A stretch of DNA of 64,000 nucleotides from Tanytarsus gracilentus. Lineage: Eukaryota > Arthropoda > Insecta > Diptera > Chironomidae. Within the stretch, counting starts at the first letter, position 1. Each line of letters starts with the position of its first letter. The DNA lies in assembly GCA_038502055.1 (NCBI GenBank), contig JAXRKN010000045.1, positions 9,599,501-9,663,500 on the forward strand, given 5' to 3'. The notes beneath the pieces were generated by a model. That model was given only the letters and a program-made list of their open reading frames with translations, did no database searches and was not told where the DNA came from. This document shows positions 34,501 to 46,500 of the stretch, piece by piece. The position numbers and the translations under genes were made by a program.

Positions 34501-37500
34501 CTTAATTTATGAAAATTTATTTCACATTTCTTAAATTAAATAAATTTCCGAACACCCTCCAATCAATAATGTGTCTAGATGCAGGAACATTTTGCATTCA
34601 TTCGCTCTCTTTTTTCCGTATAACAACGTTCCCATGGCACCATGACTCTCTTATGCCAAATATGGCGATATGATCTTTGTTTTTTCGCCCACTATTTTCA
34701 GCGACAGCGCACGACGACGTGGTAAACAAATTATTATGAAAAGAACATTTTTAAAATTAGAATTCTCGGCAAAAACCAATTTTTATAAATTTTCGCGCAT
34801 TCGTCCGCGCGTTTCGTAATTAAAAGTCGTTTGCATAAATTATTTAATGAACAAAGAATTGCATTTTGAGGTTAATAATTATCGAGTTTGTCATGAAATC
34901 GCGTTATTTATGTTTCAAAAAATAAATTTAATGTTTAAAGTCAGTGAGAAACAGCTGAAAATGTTTTAAGTTTCCCACAATGCAGTTGCGGCTTTTGTGG
35001 CGAAGTTCTCTCTATCAAAAACTTCCGTTTAAAGTTACGAGCTTACAAAACTCGAATCGCAGTTGATGTTTGGTGCAATAAAAATTAAAAAAAAATATAT
35101 TTTGCATACAAACAGGTAAAATCCATTTTCAAAAGTGAACTAAAGTCAATCAAAATCATCATAAAAAAAGTGCATAAACATCAAGGGCTGAGAACATAGA
35201 GGTAGGTGGGCCCGTCAAGGCCCGCCAAGGCCCCTGAAGGCCCGTGAAGGCCCGTGAAGACCCACCAAGGCCCGTGAGGGCCCGCCAAGGCCCCTGAAGG
35301 CCCGTCAAGGCCCGTCAAAACTCTAAGAAAATTAAAGTTTAGAGGATGAAAGGCATATGAAAAAAAATTTACTTGAATAATTTTTTTCAAAAACAAATAT
35401 TTTCTCTGTTTTTAAGGCCCGTCAAGGCCCACAATATATTGATGTTCTCAGCCCTGGATAAACATTGAACTAGTGCACTAGCGGTGTGTTGTTTTGACTC
35501 TAATGGACGTCATGTTGAGTGGAAGTTTTAACGTGACAAGCTGTCATGATTTAGAAGTTCGCTTTTCGTGTAATTGCGAAAATAAATTAAAAAATATTGT
35601 AACGATCGAAATTTGAAGGATGCCACAAACTTTCAACAGATTTTACGACCCTCCAATGAATTAAATTTTATAGTCAAAGTTCAACCAAATTTCGGAAGTA
35701 ATTTAACAGTCTGAGGCTAATAAATAATTTCTTCATGTCACCATGAACCTAGCAGAAAATATAAAAATGTCACATTTTATGACTCTCTTTCTCTTCTATC
35801 CACAAATATTAATTAATAAAATATATTTTCAGCTCTAAAATTGCATTAAATTCATTGTCGGAAAGTTTTTTTTAATAGCTCAAAGCCATAAAAGGCGAGG
35901 AAGCATGTAAAATTTATTGTAAATTTGAAACCAAGCATTTAGAGAGAGGGCGAGTGATATAAAACTGACTCAACTCCCGGAATTTATCGCTTTTTTGTAA
36001 AGCTCTATTAATCATGATTCTGAGTGCAGAACATCCCCATCAGCAGTGCATGTGGATTATGTTGATCTAGTTTGTTCATTGTGGAAAATTCCTTTGAAAA
36101 TTTATTTTGTGAGTTTTTAAAAATTTTAACTTTAAAGCTCTCAAAAACTCGAAAAAATAAATGTAAAATTGACGCTCATAAATAAATAAAAAAATTTACA
36201 TTTTATATCATAAAACCGCTCTTGCGTTGCGCCGCATTGATCCATTTTCAATAAATGCTTTTTTATTTTGCGTCGAGAGAATCGACACCAGAATTGAAAA
36301 ACTTTGTTCCCATTCCATCGTTATAAAAAAGCACAACAAGCAATTATGCAAATATGAGAAATTATTTTTGACAGACTTGTGTTGCTCTTAAATTTCTTTT
36401 TTTCATCATTTGTTGTTGGTGCGACTGAGCAGAAAATTCTCTTCTGAGAAAAACCTGTTGAGGAATTTCTTGATGTTCTTTGGCTACTTCTTTTTACTCG
36501 ACGAAAAATTCGATCAAATTTTATTGATATGTGATAGGTTAAGTGATTCCATGAGGTGGACGTGAGATTTAAAATTTTTGATAAAAAATAATCCAGGAAT
36601 ATTTTTAAATTCCAGGACTTCAATTTGACCACATGATTGTTTAACATTATAGGCGTCAAATTGAGTACGAGTAATCTGAAATATTTACGGACGTCTATTT
36701 TATCGGCACATTTACAAATCAAGCGCCAGTACACTGAATTTCCCATATGTGTTTATTACAAAAGAGATTTTCAGTTAGTGTTAGGAATGTGGCAGTGATT
36801 GACGTTCGATATTAACCGCATTCAATCGTTCGTTATTCAATATATATTGCAACGAGTCAAAAGCGATGTTAACACCACACCGATTGTCAATCTAACTTTT
36901 CTTCCTTTGTGGGTTTAATTGAATACTTTGAGCTTTATTTGATTTTGTCATTGAAAATTTTATAGTTTGAATTTAATCAAGTTAAAATTATTATTTTATT
37001 TTCATAAACTACATTTAAAAAAATATTTTTAAAAAAAAAGTCCGATAAACAATTCCGACTTTTGAATTCATCACGAGAGAGAAATCAAATCATATAAACT
37101 TTAAATGAGCAATAAAAACATCAAAATATTTATTAATAATTTGACATTTTTATTAACTCAACGCAAGATATGAGGCAGAGAGGGAAATAAAATAATTTTT
37201 TCTGCTCGTAAAAGAGAGAATTTAATTCGTCTCGCGCGATTATCTTAAAGCGCAGTTTTAGCGCACCCAGGGGAGAGAAGAGAAATAGCTGAGGCTGGTT
37301 TTAGGATTGCCCAACGCTTAAAGTTGCTGTCTTAATCATTTCGTGAGAGGAGATGATAATAAAATTATCGACCATGCCATTCTTCTCGCCGCTTTGCGAG
37401 ATAATTTGCAATAAATGGATGGAAAGGTAAAATCGTGGAGGAAAAGAAGAAATTGGGAGAAGAAAAAATTTATGAGTTGCTAGATTTTTTTAACACTTGA

Positions 37501-40500
37501 CAAAATTTATAGAAAGGTCGAAATTTTTATAGCAATTTTAATTTTTATAGCAACTTATAAAACTCTATTTACATTAAATTTAAGTTTTTATTTATTTTAT
37601 AGCAAGTAATTTCAACCCTGTGAAAGCACTCAAGAAACAAAGAAGAGATAGAGAGCGCGTGAGAACAAGAACTTTTGAGCTGCTTCTTACACCGCCACAA
37701 AAGAGAGCCACGAAGACCACCCAAAATGTTATTGTTTATTAGAAAATTATCAATAAATTAACTTTGGCTGCTTGCGTTTTTATTCTGCTCATATATGAAA
37801 CAGAACGAAGAAATAAACATTCTTCACGATATTATTATAGCGAGAGGCGAATTTCAATGAGATTAAAGAGCTTAAGGGAAAAATAGATTTTTTTAACTCA
37901 CCATAGCACGATTGACAACACTGATCTTCAAAAGCTGCTAGTGGATGCTTGCAGGGCGTGTAACATTCTTTAGTCGATTCCGTCACAATTCCTGCGACGC
38001 ATTTGAAGTGAGAACATGGGAGATCGGGATCAGTCCATTCATTGCCACTCTGACGCACGGAGCCTTTGTATGTGCAATCTTGAAGTTGATTAAAAATTAG
38101 TTCAGATGAAAAATTAAGAAAATTGAGAATTTTACCATTGCACTTATCACAGCAACTTCCTTCACTTTTTTTGACTACATAACAGTCGTCGACAGCCGGA
38201 CAACTGTCTTTTTCACACTCAATGTAACCACTCTGGAAATAAAAAATTTAATTAATTAAATAATTAAAAAAATTTCCAGGAATTTTTATTTCTTCTCTTA
38301 ATTTTTTTTGAATTTAAAAAGTCAGTTAAAAATCTAAATGTTACAAAATTGATTTATTTTATAAATATTCAAATTCAAAATTAATTTTAAATGCAAATTT
38401 TTTTCACACTTAGCTAAATTTAATTTGTTGATTTAAAGCGCGATAAAAATTATTTAAATTCTAGAATAATTTAATTAAATGCAACTCAATTAACGTCCCA
38501 TTAAAGTTTTTTTTTACTCTTTTGAGGGTTATGTAAAGTTACAAGTGCAACCTGTAACAACAATTTCGAAACCTTATTTTAAGCGATTGTCACTCGAATT
38601 AACATATGTTAGAAGGGGGAGCTCTCGAAACATTCAAATGAGAACATTTTCGATGTAATAAATGCGATATTCATTTCATTCTATTGATTGATTGATTTAT
38701 AAAAAAAAATTCAGGATTGTACTCAGAGCGTGTATTGAGTAAAAGCATCAATAAATATAAATTAATGCATAAGCCATAAATTACCCACAATCGATCTCGC
38801 GCGAGCTCCACCATTTGCACATTTGTGTGTATATATTTTTTTGAATATTCCGTGTGTTTTTTTAATTGAACATGAACATCAATTGCGAGAGAGATTGTAG
38901 GCGCCACATCATATTGTTCTTCACACTCAAATAGATAGATTGCCAATATCATTAAAGCTTCACCATCAATTGAAGCCGCCGATAATTACACAAAAAAAAA
39001 CGCTTCAATGTCGCTCTTATAATTTTTATGCAAATGTTTATTAAAAAAACTTAATTTTGTTTTGTGCTTGAGAACAATAAAATTCTATTCAATCTAAAGT
39101 CAAATTGAGTTTTCAAGTATAAAATTTTATGCGGCACTTGATGCTGTTTTTTTTTCAAGCGTAAAATTTTCCATGAATTTTTATGACAGATTTCAGGATC
39201 GATTTAAATTTTTAATGACAAAAATGAATTTAAAGTTTTATTTCAAAATTTTTTTTATCGTTTATAGATTTCCCGGAAAATTTTGTTTTCAAAAATCCTC
39301 GAAATAGAAATTAATTAATTTCTTTGTTTAAATTTCCGCGAAAAATAATTTTAGTTTACACTTAAAATAAATTCAGAGAATTCTAAAATTGAAAACCTTT
39401 AAGAATATTTTTTTTGTGTCCATTTATTGAAATAAAAAATTCGCCTATGAAATCGAGAAGTCGCCGTCGCTCAACACTTCTCTCATCAGCGGCATTCCCA
39501 GTGATTTGCGGATGAATGCGAAAACGCCTGGCGCCAAGCTTTTAAGAGAGCTTTGGAGATGAGCTAAAGTGATGTCATCGAATTATGTGATCGTTTGCTC
39601 ATGACTTAGATTTCCAACCCTCTTTTGTGGTGCAGTGATAGCAAAATGCATGCAATAAATCAGTTTAATATCAATTGCATTTTCAACGATTTTATTTCTT
39701 TTAGTTGCACAATAAATCATTTAAATTGAATTAAAAAGCAATAAAAATTGTCTAGCAAAGTTGCTACTTCTCTCTCCCTCGAATGTTCACACAAAAGTAC
39801 ATTTTAGCTTGCAATTTTAGCGACTGAGAAAAATTATGTTATGAAATGGGAGAGGAAAATAAATTTTAACGTACTTAAAAAATTTGAAACTTTCAAAAAC
39901 ATTTTCAATTTTAATAAATTTATAAAAAATCATAAATTTCCATCCCTCGTCACACACAAAAATAGCAAGTATTATGTTTCCTTGCTGTCTCGAGACATGA
40001 CGTACGACTGGCTGTGCCATAAAAATTGTGTTTTAACGCCTTCATTATTATATTTTATTTTTTTCGAGAGCATGCGACTGAATAAATATTAATGAGAGTG
40101 CGATTTATTGCAGTTTAGTTTCCATATGATTTAACGTTCAATACATGTTTTATGCATGTTCACTAAAGTGTCATGTGTCGTCCTTTGCCTCACACAATTG
40201 CACTTAGCAAATGTGTCAAATTGTGATCGATTTACGATCAATTCAATGCAAATGTAAACAAAATTCTCGATGACCATCAATGACGCGTTTCCTTTTTTTC
40301 TAGTATTAACTTTTTCCTTTCTTCTTACGCACATGAGTTCCCATTCATATGGCAATAAATCACGCTCGTAAGCATTGAGAGGAAAAATCTTCTCTGAATG
40401 AATTAAAATTAGTCCACACACGTAATATTGAAAAAAAATCTAGTGTTGGAATGTTAAAATGTATCGCGCGCTGTTTTATTTATTTCAATATTTTTATTTT

Positions 40501-43500
40501 ATTTCGGAGGCCATTGGCAGAGTTGAGAGAGCAGCAGCAGCAAAAAAACTTTCCTCGGACGCAAACAAAGTTGTTGAAAGGCCATCAAGACGCGTGATAC
40601 AAAGGAAGTGCATGCCAACGGGCATTTATTGCCATGTCATCGTCTGGTGATTTTTTTAATAATTCAAATTTATGTGAACATGTCCGAGCCTGAAGTGAAC
40701 ATTCACACCTTGCTCAACTACTAGATTTTTTCTTCTCCGTGAAATAAAATACATTATGGAAGAGTGTCGATGGCCACATCTCACACATGTCGCGAATTCT
40801 CGGCACCGGCTCGCGAAAAAGAATTTTTTGGAGACACACCGCAGATGAAAAAATCACACACGATATTGGAGGGTAATAATAATAATCGGTGGATATGAGA
40901 AATGCTCGACGCCGAATAAAGATATCCGACATTAATATTCTTTTGTTCCTTTTTTAGCTTCTCATTCTAATGGAGCCACACACCAAGGTGGAGAGATCAG
41001 TCGATGATGGCAAAAAATATGGAAATGTGAAAAAAAACATATAATCTAATCTAAATTCTTGCGCAGATATTGTTATTATTATAACCTCTTAAGATTATGT
41101 CCATCTTTTTGTTTCTGCTGCAACGTGTCAATAAAGTAAGGCGGGCCAAAATCTCAGATCAGGCTGGGATTTGCAACACTTGTAGACATATTTGCGACTA
41201 TTTGCGACACCTATTTAAAAAATTTCGACACCCTCTAGTTTTCCAGTTATCCACCTTCAAAGTTTTCCCGAAAGCCCGCCGTACTTTATCAGGTTTTTTA
41301 TATGAAATTGATTTTTCGAACTCCAAGTGATGTTTTTTCTACTCTATGAATTTCGACTATTTGCGACACCAAAAAATTTTTCCGGAAAATCAATTAGTTT
41401 TCCCAGGAAATCACTTCAAAGTTTCAAGGAAAATTTTCATAACAAAATCTAACAAGAATCAAAAAAATCTAATTGGAATTTCAATAATCTACCTGAAATT
41501 CAAATTTAACCGTCATAAAGCGTCAAAAATATAAAAACTCTCACCGTAAAAAATAATTTTTTTCCATTGCAAATGGAAATTTTTGATCTGATTTTAAAAG
41601 TTATTAAGTTTTTATTGAAAATTTAAAACAAATTTGTTGAAAAAAGTTAAGTTGTAAAAATTAAAAAAATAAAAATATTGGCAGATAAGTGAAGATTATT
41701 GAAATTCTAATAAGATTTTTTGATTCTTGTTAGATTTTGTTATGAAAATTTTCTTTGAAACTTTGAAATGATTTCCTGGGAAAACTAATCGATTTTCCGG
41801 GAAAATTTTTTGGTGTCGCAAATAGTCGAAATTCATAGAGTAGAAAAAACATCACTTGGAGTTCGAAAAATCAATTTCATATAAAAAACCTGATAAAGTA
41901 CGGCGGTCTTTCGGGAAAACTTTGAAGGTGGATAGCTGGAAAACTAGAGGGTGTCGAAATTTTTTAAAGAGGTGTCGCAAATAGTCGCAAATATGTCTAA
42001 AAGTGTTGCAAATCCCAGCCCGATTAGAGATTTTGGCCCGCCTTACTTTATTGACACGCTGCAACGAGATTTAAAATCTCGAGGAAGAAATGTGGAGCCA
42101 AGAGTCGGAGAATAATAATTTAGTATTTTAAGTTTGATAAACTGGGGCTTTTATATTTTTTTGCGAGTTTAAAGAACGACAAAATGCCTTTAAATTTTTA
42201 AAAGATTAAATTACTCAAATTTAAAAGCTTTATTTCAGGTTCTTAACATCATAATTATAATGGAATTGCTTCAACATGAGTGCGCTAAATTTTTATGAAA
42301 ATCTTTAAAGAAATCAAATTGAATCTTTGATTTATTATTTTAAAATAAAGAATTTAAATTTAAAAATTTCGTTAATTTTTGGATTCAAATTTTTTAAAAT
42401 TTAAAAATACCGTTTAAATTTTTATTTTCACTATGAATTAAAATTTCAAATTTAAAAATGTCTTTAAAATTAAATTATTTTCAAATTTGAAAAACTTAAA
42501 TTTTAAAAAAAATTTAAATCATATTTCCCCAACTTAATCACTCTCATTAAATAAATTCAATCACCCAATAATTATCTGACCCAAATAAGAAGAAGAAACA
42601 AAAGAGATCTTCGTCACACCATCGAGCCTATAAAATCACATCATATCTCTTATGAGATCAAAGAGACTTAACATCATCATCTTCAGTGTTTGTGTGTATA
42701 GCGAAAAAAAATCTCTGCATATTTTTCTCTCTCTCGCTCATCATCAACAACAACATCTATTGAATAGTAGTGAACAAGGTCATTCGAGGCCGCTTGAAAA
42801 TGCCTCTGTGTGAGTTGGTATTTTTAAGGTATATCTCCATCGAACACAAGGCATTTCAAAAATTTCCATCATCGAGCGATGTCGCGATTAAGATTTTTTA
42901 AAGCTTTGCAATGCGAGACAACAAAAACAAAAGTTTCGAACGTAATTTTTAAATCAAATTCTTTTCACTAACGCTTTTAAGAAAATTTCTCAAAAGCCAC
43001 TTCGAAAGTGATTTGCTTAAGAAAAAATATTAATAAATATCACGATTTTTAATTATTGACTCTCGTCTGGCGCTAGCATTCGACAATCTCAATGATGTGT
43101 TTATTTATGGGAATTTTTCATCATCCATGGAATGCTTGTTAGTAATTATTTAGCTTCTTATTTTTTAGGTGACTTTTGAAGATGGAAAAATCCGTTGAAT
43201 TTTTAAGAATTTCGATCAAAAAAAAGTATTTTTATTATCACTCGAATATACGCAGAGAAACGACCTTAACCGGTTAGTTGTTGATTTTTCCTTCTCCGCG
43301 GCTGTAAGTATGCACAAATCGAGTCGAGAGGAGTGAGAGAAAAAAAGCGATAACCCGGAACTGTTTGGAGAGCGTGTAAGAGAGTCTGCAAAAAGAGCTT
43401 GATCAACAGCCTCACACACCTTAATCAATGCCGACCTACACGTAGAACGCAATATGCCACGTCAAGATATGCAATTCCACCTAATTCAATTGCAATGCAA

Positions 43501-46500
43501 TTATAAATAATCACTTTTTCGCTCTATTCTTGACTCGGCTACACACACTTGCCAGCCGCTAATATTTTTTCTTCGATTACGTTTTTCATCGAAGGTAGTA
43601 ATTTGCATGCGATGGGGACGGAGATAAGGAGAATATCGAAAATAAAATTTATGTGTACTTTTCAATTATTCTCAATGCGATGGAAAAATTAGCTGCGAGA
43701 GACACAAAACATACACGCACGATACTTAAATGATTGTCGATTGACGTATTAAGTAGCTCATTTGAATATCAGATAAATATTTCCATGTACTTTACTGCTT
43801 TTAATGGATTAAAGAGAAAAATTTACAAATTTTTTGACGTTAATTTAAATTAAAGTGACACACCCCAAAATTTATATTTTCAAATTTTCCTTTTGTTCAA
43901 ATTGTTAACTCAATTTACTTTTCAGACCAAAGTGCTAAAATTCGAACTTTATTGCCGATAAAACGTTCCTTTCTGAAGTGGAAAAATATTTGCCGAGAAC
44001 ATTATTCAAATAAAATAACAATTTTGACGACTGTAAAGTGCACAAACATAAATTATTAAGTATGTTAAATTCCTTATGCTCATGACAGTTTTTTCACATC
44101 CATTGATTGAGACAACACACATAGGAGAGAGAGAATTTATTTATGACTGTGCAGAAAGTAAGAAGAAGGAACAACAACAAAGGATGGAGGGAGAGACTTT
44201 AAAAAAATCTTCAAGTGGCGCCAAAAAGCCGAAACGTAAATGCCGACCATCCATGCCGTGTACAAGAGAATTCTTTTTCCTTCTCTCTCTCTGTTTTTAA
44301 GTCTATTAAGACATACAAATTCCTTCTCTCCTACTGTGCACAATGCATGTTGTATGTGTTGTTGTCAGGAAGGTCTCTCTTACCTGTCCACTGACTTTCT
44401 CAAGCATCATCGCATCATTGAATGAATTTCTTGTCACGATGGAGAGCAAATAGCGATGACGTGAGCACTTTTCAATGGAAATTGGTCATGTGCAACAGAC
44501 AAACAGAACCTTAGAGATCGAGCTAATGCAATGAATTGAATTTTTAAAATGCCTTGTCTTTGTCTTTGATGTGGATGCTGTGCATGTTGTCATTCTCAAT
44601 TATCTCCTTTAGTCATGACAATTTGCTCTTTTTTTTCGGTAGACAGCATTCCTTTCTTTATTGTCTGTGTTTTAATTATGTAATGGCTAGAAGGTCAAAA
44701 TGCTTGATGTTTTTGATTATTTAATTTAATTTTATACTTTTCGAGTTAAAAAACCGTTAGAAAAATTTTAATTTTTTTGACAGATTTTGAAAATCAAAAG
44801 TACGTTACAAAAACAGACACTTTGAGGTAAAAATTTAAATTTTAAAAAAAATTATCAAATTTTTTGATCAAATCCAAAAGCAAATTCCACGAAAACGTCC
44901 ATTCGCTTAATTATTTTACAAGCTCATATTAAAAGGCATTTAATCTCAATTATTACCGCATTTTACGCTAAATCAATCATCACTCGAGAGACTCCTGCTT
45001 CGAAGGAGGTAAAATCATCATAAAATTCCTAATTGATTCATCAAATGAAAAATTATGAGGCAATTTTAGAGGAATGCTTTTAATGAGCTCCATACCATTC
45101 ATCCCGGACACGTGGTATGATCTAATTCTCTTCGGAGATCGAAAAAATGCCCAAAAGTGAGATGTTTATCTTTTCTTTCTCTCTACCATGTCTGTGGACC
45201 ACCAAAATACCAAAATTCTGACTTTTTAATTTCCTTAAATTCTTTTACTTTTTGATCTCAAAGAGAAGATCAATGAGAGAGAAGAACAAAAATTCCTCGT
45301 AATGACTTCAAAATACAGCCGAAAATGGAACTGTTGGAGACCGTCGTCGACAATGAACTTCTCTTACCTGACATATACATCGAAAGCAGTTTATATTTGC
45401 TATGTTTGTCTTTGGTGCAACCTCTTCACCCTCGTTTGAGCAAGTCCATCGATTTCCACCGGGAAGGGGATCGCCTAGAAATAGTCGAGAGGAAAATTTA
45501 CATTGAGCGTCATCATTTTGTTTATAAAACGATAAATTTTTCTTTCTCATAAACAACACATTTTCACACCAAATAATTTTAGAAATAAGGCGAGCGGTTT
45601 GTTGATTAGAATGATGATAAAATATTATCTGAGAAATGAGAGGAAGATCAAAACAGATCGGCGAGGTTATGTAATGGTCTAAAGAGGAGAATGTGAAGAA
45701 ATTGGAGGCGGTGAAATGTTGGAATCCCTTGCGTAAAATTAAAATTTAATTTGCAGTTTGAAAATATTTTATGGAATCAATAAAATTTAAAAGGTGATGA
45801 AATAATTTCCGCCATGCTTGACTGAAAAATGTTCTAGTATTTTTTTATTTTAAGATATTGCTAAATTTTCAAAAATTCAATAATTTTTAACTTTTTTGAA
45901 ACGCTAAATTTCAAGGAATTTCTCGCTTCCGAATTAGCTCGAGAAATCCTTCGCAATCAATTTTAAGTGATTAAGAGTCCAACATGTATAGCGTAGAAAT
46001 AATCAAATATTAATTGACTTCATGTTCGAGAGTTTGTCAAATATTAGCCTTCACACATTAGTTTTTCTCTCCTCAACGCGGATTTCTGTGCGAGTGTCGA
46101 GCATGGCTGTCAACAAGAGACAAATTTACGCCGTCGAAATGATTTGATTGCCTAACGAGCGACTCAGTGACCGCGAGAGTGAGAGAGAACGCTAAGATAC
46201 TTTATGGTGCTAAGAGTCAAGTGTCAATCGAAGAGTTCTACAATAATTTTTATTAAATAGCCATCCAATGTCACGATTCATTTTCTTCTTCTTCGCTCGA
46301 GGGGAATTTTTGGAATTCCTCGACAAACCTTTTTTTTGCTCCTTTTTTTTTGATTAATGACTTAATGATTTTCGTCTCAAGGGCTATTAATTAACTTATG
46401 AGTGTCTCATTCGTCAAATACGTTAAAAAAATATGTATTTTTAATTTAGTGCCAATTGAGCAAAAAATAATAATTTTGAGATCTTAAAATTGTGATAAAG

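Larger units (their letters stand above)
35174..35465. repeat. 8-bp target site duplication ATAAACAT flanking a MITE
   Basis: ATAAACAT at 35174-35181 and again at 35458-35465, directly abutting the element ends. Confidence 0.88.

Noticed and set aside
35181..35431. Short regularly spaced GC-rich repeats, considered as a CRISPR-like array
   Set aside because: The units are 10 bp and head to tail without spacers, inside a transposable element of an animal genome.
36321..36746. 141-codon minus-strand frame in cv-2 intron 4
   Set aside because: No recognisable domain, composition like the surrounding DNA and no start or splice context. Best explained as chance.
41097..42064. Two similar 70 to 78-codon frames on opposite strands, considered as a duplicated gene
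   Set aside because: They are the same sequence read in the two inverted arms of the fold-back element. There is no protein-like conservation beyond the DNA copy.
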